A stretch of 64,000 bases of DNA from Hydrogenophaga sp. (lineage in GTDB: Bacteria; Pseudomonadota; Gammaproteobacteria; Burkholderiales; Burkholderiaceae_C). Of the stretch, positions 54,112 through 62,335 are shown one piece after another. Made by a program: the position numbers and the translations under genes. Location of the stretch: contig NZ_JAILWB010000003.1 of the NCBI RefSeq assembly GCF_025699295.1, forward strand, positions 62,001-126,000. Reading direction: 5' to 3'. Every line of letters starts with the position of its first letter. The stretch's first letter is position 1. A model generated the notes under the pieces. That model saw only the letters and a list, made by a program, of their open reading frames with translations, made no database searches and had not been told where the DNA came from.

Positions 54112-55062
54112 TCAAGGTTGCGCGTGCCTGCGGCGCTCGGCAGCCTCTCGCAAGCAGTCGACCAATAATTTCGCGGCAGGGGACAACCTCGCGCCACGGC
54201 GGGTTGCGATCCCGAATGCTTCATGGCGTGTCTTGAAGCGGATGGGCAAGCGCCGCGCAATGCCGTGCTCCACACAGAAGTCCATGGTCGGAGACGCCAT
54301 CAGAGCAACCAGCTGGTCATCCTCCTTGAGCATCAGCATCGTTGTCAGGGACGAGCCTGTCTCCAGCGGATAGGACGGCAGGTCCAGTCCCGCGTTACGA
54401 AACTCCTGCTCGAGAAGTTTTCGAAGAGGCATGTTCCCGGGATAGACAATCCACCGGTACTTCGCCAGCTCCGCAAGCGTCACTCGCTTGGCCTTCGCAA
54501 GCGGATGACCGGGCCCCACCGCCGCCGCAGGGATCTCTTCCATGAGTGGCTCGTAGTCGAACTGGTCGGTATTGCTCAAAACCGAGGTGCGACACACGGC
54601 CAGGTCCAGTCGCCCTTCGGCAATCCAACCGAGCAGGTCCAAGCTGATCCCCTCGCGTACTTCGACCGACACGGAGGGCTGACTCCGTCTCAACTGCGAA
54701 ATGGAATCGACAAGCAGACCATGCAGTGCGCCCGTGATGGCTCCAACGGCCACCCGTCCGCCGCAGCCTTGCAGCACGCCGTTCATGTGCTCTCTCAGGT
54801 GGCCCAGATCGGCCTCGAACACGCGGGCATACTGGACGAGGCATCGACCCAGCTCGGTGGGTTGCACGCCGCTTTTCGACCGCACGAAAAGTTGGACTCC
54901 GAACGTCGACTCGATCTCGTGAAGCGCCCTGGACAACCCAGGCTGAGTCATCGACAGGCGCTCGGCTGCCTTGTGGAGGCCTCCGCACTCTTCAAGGGCG
55001 ATCAGTACAGACAGCTGGCGAAACCGGAGCCGCGCCAGCAGTGATGGGAGGGTGGGGATCAC
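54112..55062 (-). CDS. LysR-family transcriptional regulator
   Basis: The 316-residue protein has an N-terminal winged helix (LRFRQLSVLIALEECGGLHKAAERLSMTQPGLSRALHEIE, in two parts: 12-30 and 31-51). The periplasmic-binding-protein-like effector domain begins GRVAVGAITGALHGLL. It is most like the PBP2-type GbpR/CbbR-related subfamily. GTG 55062 is chosen because AAGGAG lies 7 bases upstream and it gives the usual LysR length. The neighbour on its promoter side is the sugar operon regulator, so it may also act on sugar or aromatic genes; that is inference. The 250 bases to 55313 hold its promoter only. Confidence 0.88.
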   Translation of the reverse strand: MIPTLPSLLARLRFRQLSVLIALEECGGLHKAAERLSMTQPGLSRALHEIESTFGVQLFVRSKSGVQPTELGRCLVQYARVFEADLGHLREHMNGVLQGCGGRVAVGAITGALHGLLVDSISQLRRSQPSVSVEVREGISLDLLGWIAEGRLDLAVCRTSVLSNTDQFDYEPLMEEIPAAAVGPGHPLAKAKRVTLAELAKYRWIVYPGNMPLRKLLEQEFRNAGLDLPSYPLETGSSLTTMLMLKEDDQLVALMASPTMDFCVEHGIARRLPIRFKTRHEAFGIATRRGARLSPAAKLLVDCLREAAERRRHAQP

Positions 55063-55313
55063 GACGGACTCCTTGGCGCTTGTACCTGATGCGCACGATT
55101 CATAGTGCAAAAGTACCGTGGGCTTAGTTCGGATGATGTTCGAGTTCGCAGGGTCAGGCTTCACTCTGCGCGACTCGGCCAGATTCCTTTGGGCCGGTCC
55201 GATCGCGGGCGCGGTGAACGATCTGCACGGCAACCTTCGCCGCCCAACATGTCAGCCGGTGATTCCGCGACTGGAGGGCTACCGCCGGAGTTTCTTCCGC
55301 TTCGAAACGGGCC

Positions 55314-56360
55314 CTAATCCGATCCCGAGCGTTCGTTGATGTAAGGCGGCTTCGGCGCCGCATAGTTGGTGCGTACGGAGTCCATGCGACGGATCAACTT
55401 CAGGCACGAATCTTCGAGATGCTTGCGCAGCTTGTTCTCGGCCGCGCCGACGTCTCCACGTGCGACCGAATCGAGGATAGACCGGTGCTCGGACATAAAG
55501 GGATCATGCTTGGGCATCGGTGCCGATACGCCGAGCACGTGCTTGCTCAATGTGAGCAGACAATGCGTGCGTTCGAGGCTCTGGAGTAAATCGCGGTTCG
55601 GGCAGCGAGAAAGCAAGGTCACGTGCAGGTCGTGCTCGAGATCGTCCATCTGCGTGCGCGAGATCTGCGGGTAAGCGTCGATGGCCCTGCGCAGATCGGT
55701 GGTCATTCGTTCCACGTCACCGGCCGGCGTCGCACCGATCGCACCCCGGAGCGCCACAGGTTCGAGCAGCCACCGAAGCTCGTAGAGATGGTTGATGCGA
55801 TTCGCATCCAGGGGCTGAACGACCCAGCGCAGGCGCTCGTCCTTTTCCAGCAACCCGAGGCGCTCCAGGCGCAAAAGCACGTCACGGGCCACCGCCCGGC
55901 TGACGCCGTAGTGTCTCGCCAACTCCAGTTCGTTTACCCGGTAGGCATCGAACACCGATAGATGCACCAGATCGCGCTCGACCTCGTCATAGATTGCTTC
56001 CCACCCGAGGGTCTTGCGGACGGGTCCGGCGCCATCGTCGAGCATCGCGGCCTCAAGCTTGACCCGTCTGGGAGGAGTGCCCGGCGGGCCCGCGACATAG
56101 CCGCGCCCATCGAAGCGGCTGACGACGCCGTCCTCTTCCAGCTCTTGCAGCGCCTGGCGCACGGGGGTGCGCGTCGATCGCAGGATCTCGGCAATCGGAC
56201 CTTCGAGGATGACCGCCCCCTCTTCGATGGAACCATCGAGGATGGCGCGCCTCAGCACCTGGGCGATCATCGAGTACAGCGGCGGCGAGGCGGCCCGCGC
56301 GCCTTCTGCCGCTTCCGCGGCCCGGGGGCGGCGACCTTCTTGAGAACGATCAAGCATCAT
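55314..56360 (-). CDS. GntR/FCD-family regulator with two winged-helix domains
   Basis: The 348-residue protein has two GntR-type winged helices, at about residues 28-90 (ILRSTRTPVRQALQELEEDG) and 121-183 (LARHYGVSRAVARDVLLRLE). An FCD ligand domain follows (about 188-325), with the metal/ligand His residues in EHDLHVTLL, EHRSIL and LRKHLED. FadR-type regulators have one DNA-binding domain, so the duplication is unusual. It is divergent from the sugar operon and most likely represses it, released by a sugar acid. Confidence 0.85.
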   Translation of the reverse strand: MMLDRSQEGRRPRAAEAAEGARAASPPLYSMIAQVLRRAILDGSIEEGAVILEGPIAEILRSTRTPVRQALQELEEDGVVSRFDGRGYVAGPPGTPPRRVKLEAAMLDDGAGPVRKTLGWEAIYDEVERDLVHLSVFDAYRVNELELARHYGVSRAVARDVLLRLERLGLLEKDERLRWVVQPLDANRINHLYELRWLLEPVALRGAIGATPAGDVERMTTDLRRAIDAYPQISRTQMDDLEHDLHVTLLSRCPNRDLLQSLERTHCLLTLSKHVLGVSAPMPKHDPFMSEHRSILDSVARGDVGAAENKLRKHLEDSCLKLIRRMDSVRTNYAAPKPPYINERSGSD

Positions 56361-56475
56361 GGCAAATCTGCATTCTGCGCCTCTCGAGCATTGAGCGCTG
56401 TATCACCAAGCATAGGCCGATCGGCTGTTAGGGAAAACCATAACGACTATTGTCTGCAAACGTCGTCCTAGCAAA

Positions 56476-56504
56476 TTGACTACTGTCGGCAGCAATCATA
56501 TACT
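56476..56504 (+). promoter_or_regulatory. Sigma-70 promoter of the sugar-acid operon
   Basis: TTGACT (56476-56481) and TATACT (56499-56504) are separated by 17 bases. The operon's first ATG is at 56539, giving a leader of about 25 bases. The divergent GntR gene starts at 56360, so its operator is expected between 56361 and 56510. Confidence 0.75.
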
Positions 56505-56538
56505 GCCCTCAACGCATCGCTTAGACCCTTCAGCCGAC

Positions 56539-58092
56539 ATGTCCCTCGAACAACCCCTGGCCGCACGCACGGCGCGAGTGCTACGCCTGCATCCTGACGA
56601 TGACGTGGTCATCACGCTCGATCAGCTGGTCTCCGGGACGTACATCGCCTCCGAAGGCGTCACCGCGCTCGGCCTGATTCCCCCGGGCCACAAGATGGCA
56701 ACGCGGGCCATCGCTCAAGGCTCGCCGGTCCACCGCTACGGCCAGATCATCGGGTTCGCGAGCCAGCCGATTTGCCCTGGCCAGCACGTGCATCTGCACA
56801 ACATGGCCATGGGCGATTTCGCGCGCGACTATGCCCACTCGGCACAGGTGCGGCCGACGTCCTTGGTCGAGCGCCAGGCTACATTCGGCGGCATCGTGCG
56901 TGAAGATGGCCGTGTCGCGACGCGGAACTACATCGGCATCCTGACTTCGGTGAATTGCTCGGCCACAGTCGCCCGCGCGATTGCCGACCATTTCCGGCGC
57001 GACATCCATCCCGAAGCGCTCGACCGCTTCCCGAACGTCGATGGGGTGATCGCGCTGACGCACGGCAGCGGCTGCGGAGTCGACACGCAGGGCGAAGGCA
57101 TGCGCATCCTGCGACGCACGCTTGCCGGCTACGCCACCCATCCGAATTTTTGGGGGGTGCTGATGGTTGGCCTCGGATGCGAGGCCAACCAGATCTCGAC
57201 ACTTCTCGAGGCACAGGGACTCAGTGAAACATCCCGGCTGAAGACCTTCACGATTCAAGACAGCGGTGGAACCACCAAGACCATCGCTCGCGGCATCGAA
57301 ATGATCGAAGAGATGCTGCCGCTGGCCAACGATGTGCGCCGGCAAGAGGTGGCGGCGAGCCACCTCGTCGTCGGATTGCAATGTGGCGGATCCGACGGCT
57401 ACTCGGGCATTTCAGCCAACCCGGTGCTCGGCGCGGCGGTGGATCTGTTGGTGGCAAACGGTGGCACCGCGATCCTCTCCGAGACGCCTGAGATCTATGG
57501 TGCCGAGCATCTGTTGACGCGCCGCGCGCGGACGCCGGAAATCGGCCGCAAACTGGTGAGCAGAATTCAGTGGTGGGAGGAACACTGCGCACGGGGCGGC
57601 GCGCAGATGAACAACAATCCTTCCGCCGGCAACAAGGCAGGTGGCCTGACGACCATCCTCGAAAAATCGCTGGGTGGCATTGCCAAAGCCGGGTCGACCA
57701 ATCTCAACGAGGTCTATGAGTACGCGGAGCCAGTGCGCGCCAGCGGACTCGTCTTCATGGACACGCCGGGGTACGACCCGGTGTCGGCCACTGGCCAGGT
57801 CGCCGGCGGCGCCAACCTGATCTGCTTCACCACCGGGCGAGGCTCGGCCTACGGCTGCGCACCTTCGCCGTCGCTCAAGCTTGCAACCAACAGCGCGCTG
57901 ATGCAGCGCCAATCCGACGACATGGACATCGACTGCGGCGAGGTCCTCGCCGGCACGAAGTCGATCCCCGAACTCGGCGCAATCTTCTTCGACATGATGC
58001 TGCGGACCGCCTCGGGCGAGCGTTCCCGCAGCGAAACACACGGCTATGGGCAGAGCGAGTTCGTGCCGTGGCAGATCAGCGTTGTGACCTGA
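56539..58092 (+). CDS. UxaA/GarD-family sugar-acid dehydratase
   Basis: The 517-residue protein has an N-terminal SAF domain (about 11-85, with VVITLDQLVSGTYIASEGVTALGLIPPGHKMA as landmark pieces) and the UxaA catalytic part: GGIVREDGRVATRNYIGIL, ALTHGSGCGVDTQGEG and CGGSDGYSGISANPVLGAA with iron-binding Cys/His. It dehydrates an aldonate such as altronate, galactarate or, by context, L-fuconate or L-rhamnonate. An earlier TTG at 56476 is in frame but is part of the promoter's -35 box, so ATG 56539 is used. Confidence 0.85.
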   Translation: MSLEQPLAARTARVLRLHPDDDVVITLDQLVSGTYIASEGVTALGLIPPGHKMATRAIAQGSPVHRYGQIIGFASQPICPGQHVHLHNMAMGDFARDYAHSAQVRPTSLVERQATFGGIVREDGRVATRNYIGILTSVNCSATVARAIADHFRRDIHPEALDRFPNVDGVIALTHGSGCGVDTQGEGMRILRRTLAGYATHPNFWGVLMVGLGCEANQISTLLEAQGLSETSRLKTFTIQDSGGTTKTIARGIEMIEEMLPLANDVRRQEVAASHLVVGLQCGGSDGYSGISANPVLGAAVDLLVANGGTAILSETPEIYGAEHLLTRRARTPEIGRKLVSRIQWWEEHCARGGAQMNNNPSAGNKAGGLTTILEKSLGGIAKAGSTNLNEVYEYAEPVRASGLVFMDTPGYDPVSATGQVAGGANLICFTTGRGSAYGCAPSPSLKLATNSALMQRQSDDMDIDCGEVLAGTKSIPELGAIFFDMMLRTASGERSRSETHGYGQSEFVPWQISVVT

Positions 58093-58110
58093 AGGCCGCA
58101 AGGAAGACGC

Positions 58111-59178
58111 ATGACTACCACTCCCGCCCGACGTTTCGTGGGTCGCTCCGGTCGTCCACTCGACTTCAGCGCACTCGGATTCGGCAGCGCCCCAATCGGC
58201 AATCTTTATCGAGCGATCGACAACGCTCAGGCGCTGCAAACCTTGCAAGAAGCCTGGACCCAAGGGATTCGCTACTACGACACGGCGCCGCTGTACGGAT
58301 ACGGACTCGCCGAAGTGCGGGTCGGCTCCTTTCTGCGCGAGAAGCCCCGCGACTCCTACCTCTTGTCGACCAAGGTCGGCCGCCTGCTGGAACGCTGCCC
58401 CGCCGGCGAGCGCGACGGCATCGGAAAGTTCTTCGACGTTCCCTCGCGCCGCGTCGTGTACGACTACTCCTACGACGGCGTGATGCGCTCCTTCGAGGCT
58501 TCTTTCGAGCGGCTCGGCCACGATCGCATCGATATCGTGCTGTGCCACGATATCGATGCGTTCACGCACGGCAGTGCGGAGGCGTCGGTCCAGCGCACGC
58601 GGGAGTTCCTCGACGGTGGGATGCACGCGCTATCCGACCTTCGCAGCCAAGGCGTCGTCTCCGCGATCGGCATCGGCGTCAACGAGTGGCAAGTCTGCGA
58701 GACGGTGGCCCGCAACAGCGATGTCGACCTTTTTCTGCTCGCCGGCCGCTATACGCTGTTGGAGCAGGAGGCTCTCGATTCGTTTCTGCCTTTGTGCACC
58801 GACAAGGGTATGGGTGTCATCATCGGCGGCCCGTTCAATTCGGGAATTCTGGCCACCGGTCCGCGGCCCGGCGCCTGGTTCCAGTACGCACCGGCATCGC
58901 AGCAAATCCTCGATCGCGTCACCGCGATCCAGAAGGTTTGCGAGGCCCACGACACTCGATTGCGAGATGCGGCGCTACAGTTCCCGCTGCTGCATCCGGC
59001 CGTCGTGAGCGTGATCCCCGGCGCGGTCAGCATCGATGAAGTGCGCGGCAACGCCGCATCAATGGCGCGCCGCATCCCCGGTTCGCTGTGGAGCAATCTC
59101 GCCGCGGAGGGGCTGCTTCGCGCTGACGCTCCAGTGACGGCACCAGTGACCGCGTCAGGTGCGATCGATGCGCGTTGA
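58111..59178 (+). CDS. Aldo/keto reductase, L-fucose/D-threo-aldose 1-dehydrogenase type
   Basis: The 355-residue NAD(P)-dependent TIM-barrel enzyme has GFGSAPIGNLYR, the catalytic Tyr in DTAPLYGYGLAEVRVG, Lys in LSTKVGRLL and His in VLCHDIDAFTHG. Members of this subgroup oxidise L-fucose, L-galactose or D-arabinose at C1 to the lactone. A lactonase gene follows and overlaps it by 11 bases, which fits that reaction order. It lies 18 bases after the dehydratase gene. Confidence 0.88.
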   Translation: MTTTPARRFVGRSGRPLDFSALGFGSAPIGNLYRAIDNAQALQTLQEAWTQGIRYYDTAPLYGYGLAEVRVGSFLREKPRDSYLLSTKVGRLLERCPAGERDGIGKFFDVPSRRVVYDYSYDGVMRSFEASFERLGHDRIDIVLCHDIDAFTHGSAEASVQRTREFLDGGMHALSDLRSQGVVSAIGIGVNEWQVCETVARNSDVDLFLLAGRYTLLEQEALDSFLPLCTDKGMGVIIGGPFNSGILATGPRPGAWFQYAPASQQILDRVTAIQKVCEAHDTRLRDAALQFPLLHPAVVSVIPGAVSIDEVRGNAASMARRIPGSLWSNLAAEGLLRADAPVTAPVTASGAIDAR

Positions 59179-60001
59179 TTCGCACCTGCACTTCTGGCGC
59201 CCAGAAAGGGGCGACTATCCATGGATGCTCGACGCTCCGCCGGTGCTCAAGCGGCGGTACGGGCCGGACGAACTCGCGCCGTTGCTGGCCGAGGCCGGCA
59301 TCACGGCGACGATCTTGGTGCAGGCGGCTCCGACCGTTGCCGAAACCGACTATCTGCTTGGCATCGCCGACGCCATACCGTGGACGGCCGGCGTGGTGGG
59401 CTGGATCGATTTCGAGCGACCCGACGAGCGAGGAACACTCGACCGGCTCGCGGCTCATCCGAAGCTGGTTGGCGTGCGGCCGATGGTGCAGGACATCGCC
59501 GACGACGACTGGATAACAGGCCCGGGCATCGCCTGGGCATTCGACGCACTGCAGGAGCGTGGACTGGCTTTCGACGCTCTCGGCTATTCGCGCCACGCCC
59601 GACGCTTCCTGAAGCTCTGCGAAACCCATCCCGACCTGCGCGTGGTGATCGACCATGGCTTGAAGCCCGCCATCGCGCGGGGTGAGTTCGAACCGTGGGC
59701 GGCCGACATGCGCGATCTCGCGCGGAATAGCGGCGCGTTCTGCAAGCTTTCCGGTCTCGCCTCTGAAGCTGCTTACGGGGCACCGGTCGTATCCCTACAG
59801 CGGTATGCAGACGTTCTGCTCGAGACCTTCGGCCCTTCCCGGCTGATGTGGGGATCCGATTGGCCCGTCTGCACGACGGCGATCGGCTATAGCGAATGGC
59901 TGCTGGCTTGCGAGACCTGGATGGCTCCGCTCGACCCGGACGCCAGAGCGCGCGTGTTCGGCGCCAATGCGCTGGCCTTCTATCAGATTCAAGGAGAGTG
60001 A
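59168..60001 (+). CDS. Amidohydrolase-family sugar lactonase (L-fuconolactonase/L-rhamnonolactonase type)
   Basis: The 277-residue amidohydrolase has the metal His-x-His (DSHLHFW, residues 4-10), a mid-barrel His in VVIDHGLKP and the Asp in LMWGSDWPV. This subset hydrolyses 1,4- or 1,5-lactones of deoxy-sugars to aldonates. The start overlaps the reductase gene by 11 bases. Place in the operon: reductase makes lactone, this opens it, the dehydratase acts on the acid. Confidence 0.88.
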   Translation: MRVDSHLHFWRPERGDYPWMLDAPPVLKRRYGPDELAPLLAEAGITATILVQAAPTVAETDYLLGIADAIPWTAGVVGWIDFERPDERGTLDRLAAHPKLVGVRPMVQDIADDDWITGPGIAWAFDALQERGLAFDALGYSRHARRFLKLCETHPDLRVVIDHGLKPAIARGEFEPWAADMRDLARNSGAFCKLSGLASEAAYGAPVVSLQRYADVLLETFGPSRLMWGSDWPVCTTAIGYSEWLLACETWMAPLDPDARARVFGANALAFYQIQGE

Positions 60002-60003
60002 CG

Positions 60004-60906
60004 ATGAACACCACCCAAGCCCTTCAGCAACTGGGCGTCTCGACTGATGCGTTGACGCCCGAACAGCTGCGCCATTTCGACGAACAAGGCTACGTGATCA
60101 TTCCCGATGTCTTCAGCGCGGAGGAGGTCACCGACATGTGTGCGGAAATCGACCGGCTGCAGAAGATCGAGGGACAGTACGGTGGCCACGAAGTGCATAT
60201 CGAGCCGGGAGCGCTGCGCCTGTCGAATCTCTTCAACAAGTCGCCGGCGTTCGATCGCTGCCTGCGCTGCGCACCGACGCTGGCCGCCGCGCATCGTCTG
60301 TTGGGCGAGATCCGTGTCTATTCGCTCAACGCCCGCAATCCCGCCAAGGGGCAGGGGCAGCAGCCGCTGCACAGCGATGCGCCGCGTGCCTACCCAGAGG
60401 ACTGGCGTGTCGTGAACACGATGGTGATGCTCGACGACATGACCGAGCACAACGGTCCGACACGCCTCGTTCCAGGTTCGCACAAGCTCGTGCCAATCAA
60501 CGTGCCCGACGTCAACATGGCCGAGATCGACCGTGTCCAGCTGACCCCGGAAGAAGAAGCGATCGTGCCGAAAGATCCCCTGGCTCGGCATCCGCGCGAG
60601 ATCCTCGTTACCGGCAAAGCAGGCTCGATCGCGGTGATCAACGGCCGTATCTGGCATGGCGGCACGCGCAACGAAAGCGGCGCTTCGAGACGCGTGCTGC
60701 ATCTGGCGATCGGCCGGCGCGACATTCCACAGCAGTTCAACGAACGGGAGCACCTGACGCAAGCGCTCCATGATCGTGCCGGACCCGCCGAACGCTTCCT
60801 GCTCGACATCGAAGGCGCTACACCGACAGTGGACGATCCGCTGGCGATACCCGACGACGCACGCGTCTGGAAAGCCGCCGAAGCGGTCGTCGTCGACCGC
60901 TATTGA
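60004..60906 (+). CDS. Phytanoyl-CoA dioxygenase family Fe(II)/2-oxoglutarate oxygenase
   Basis: The 300-residue oxygenase has the double-stranded beta-helix with His-x-Asp in PLHSDAP, the distal His in GRIWHGGTRNES and the 2-oxoglutarate-binding Arg in ASRRVLHLAIG. Such enzymes hydroxylate or oxidatively demethylate small molecules with O2 and 2-oxoglutarate. It is embedded 2 bases after the lactonase gene and 12 before a mutarotase gene, so it is part of the sugar pathway. No established (deoxy)aldose route that I know has this step; a modified (for example O-methyl) sugar is one possibility. Confidence 0.85.
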   Translation: MNTTQALQQLGVSTDALTPEQLRHFDEQGYVIIPDVFSAEEVTDMCAEIDRLQKIEGQYGGHEVHIEPGALRLSNLFNKSPAFDRCLRCAPTLAAAHRLLGEIRVYSLNARNPAKGQGQQPLHSDAPRAYPEDWRVVNTMVMLDDMTEHNGPTRLVPGSHKLVPINVPDVNMAEIDRVQLTPEEEAIVPKDPLARHPREILVTGKAGSIAVINGRIWHGGTRNESGASRRVLHLAIGRRDIPQQFNEREHLTQALHDRAGPAERFLLDIEGATPTVDDPLAIPDDARVWKAAEAVVVDRY

Positions 60907-60918
60907 TTGGAGGTCGCG

Positions 60919-61248
60919 ATGGAACGCATGGGCTTCGTGCTCGGCATCAAGGCGGAAGCCATCCCGGAGTACAAGCGGCTGCACCGCGAAACGTGGCCCG
61001 AGATCCTGGAGATCATCTCGCGGGCCAACATTCGCAACTACTCGATCTTCCTGAAGGAGCCCGAAAACCTGTTGTTCGCGTACTGGGAGTACGTGGGCAG
61101 CGATTTCGCGGCGGATCAAGCGCGGCTTGCGACAGAGCCGCGCATGAAGGACTGGTGGCAGATCTGCGAACCGATGCAGTTGCCACTGGAGACGCGCCGG
61201 CCCGGTGAATGGTGGGCTCGGCTCGAAAACGTGTTCTACAAGCCCTGA
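60919..61248 (+). CDS. rhaM: L-rhamnose/L-fucose mutarotase (RhaM family)
   Basis: The 109-residue RhaM-family protein (formerly DUF718) interconverts anomers of an L-6-deoxysugar. The conserved IKAEAIPEYKRLHRETWPEI, IRNYSIFL, YWEYVG and PMKDWWQIC-like (here RMKDWWQICEPMQ) blocks are present, with Tyr and His of the active site. GGAGG precedes ATG 60919 by 7 bases. Confidence 0.9.
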   Translation: MERMGFVLGIKAEAIPEYKRLHRETWPEILEIISRANIRNYSIFLKEPENLLFAYWEYVGSDFAADQARLATEPRMKDWWQICEPMQLPLETRRPGEWWARLENVFYKP

Positions 61249-61272
61249 CATGGGCATTCAACTAGGAGACAG

Positions 61273-62319
61273 ATGATGCAAGCAATTCGATCAATGGCCT
61301 TCTGCACGGCCGCTTCGATGATCGCCGCCGCGGCAGCACTGACGACTGACATCGCGCGCGCCGACGAGAAGAACCCTACGATCGCAGTCGCGATGAAGAC
61401 GCAGGTGCAACGTCGCTGGGCTTTTGATGTCGCGGCGATGGAACGCGAGGCGAAGAAACACGGTGCCAAGCTGATCGTGCAATGGGCCAACGACGATCCG
61501 GCGCTGCAGGCGTCACAGGTAGAGAACCTGTTGAGCCAGAAGCCCGACGCGCTGATCATCGTGCCGGTGGACAGCCAGGCGGCTGGCCGCATCGTGCGCT
61601 CGGCGCACGACCAAGGCGTACCGGTCATCGGCTACGACGTTGGCATCACAACCGCAAGGCTCGACTACTTCCTGATGCGCAATAACAAGCGTGTGGGAGA
61701 GTTGCAGGCGGAGGGCGCGCTGAAGATGGCGCCCAAGGGTACCTTCGCACTCGTCAAGGGTGATCCGGGCAACGACGTGGCGCAGGCAATCGCCAAGGAG
61801 TACGACGCGCGCATCTTGAACAACAACAACGTCAAGGTGGTGTTCAATCAATTCATCCGCGGTTGGGATCCGAAGGCCGCACTCTCCAATGCGGAGAACG
61901 TGTTGAGCGCGCAGGCCGACAAAGTGGACGGCTTCGTCACTGCCAACGACGGCATGGCGCTTGGCATCTCGCAGGCGCTGAAGGCCCGCGGCCTGGCTGG
62001 CAAGGTGTACCTCTCGGGTCTCGACGCGGATGCCGCCAACCTGCAGTTGATCGCCCAGGGTGTGCAGACCATGTCGGTTTGGACCGATCTCGACGACGCC
62101 GGTAGTTCCGCGGTGAAAGCGGCCGTCGCCTTTGCGCGCAAGCAGAAGCCGAGCCATATGACGGAGGTGGACCTCGGCGCCGGCAAGGTGCCGACGCATC
62201 TGGTAAAGGTCATCCCGGTCACCAAGGACTCGCTCTGCAGCTTCATCTCGAAGGATGCGCCGAAAGGCTGGGTGACCGAGGCCGATGTGTTTGGCGCCGG
62301 CAAGTCGCCCTGCCGCTGA
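61273..62319 (+). CDS. Sugar ABC transporter periplasmic binding protein
   Basis: The 348-residue protein has a signal peptide (about 1-29, ending ARADEKN) and a type I periplasmic-binding fold: TIAVAMKTQVQRRWAFD, QKPDALIIVPVDSQAAG, GVPVIGYDVGI, and GFVTANDGMALGISQAL. It is of the xylose/ribose group (XylF/RbsB) and supplies sugar to the following ATPase and permease. AGGAGA precedes ATG 61273. Confidence 0.9.
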   Translation: MMQAIRSMAFCTAASMIAAAAALTTDIARADEKNPTIAVAMKTQVQRRWAFDVAAMEREAKKHGAKLIVQWANDDPALQASQVENLLSQKPDALIIVPVDSQAAGRIVRSAHDQGVPVIGYDVGITTARLDYFLMRNNKRVGELQAEGALKMAPKGTFALVKGDPGNDVAQAIAKEYDARILNNNNVKVVFNQFIRGWDPKAALSNAENVLSAQADKVDGFVTANDGMALGISQALKARGLAGKVYLSGLDADAANLQLIAQGVQTMSVWTDLDDAGSSAVKAAVAFARKQKPSHMTEVDLGAGKVPTHLVKVIPVTKDSLCSFISKDAPKGWVTEADVFGAGKSPCR

Positions 62320-62335
62320 GCGGAGAGGATCGACA

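Noticed and set aside
56476-56538. TTG start for the UxaA-type dehydratase at 56476
   Set aside because: The TTG is the first part of a -35 box with a -10 box 17 bases on, and there is no ribosome binding site before it. ATG 56539 is downstream of the promoter.
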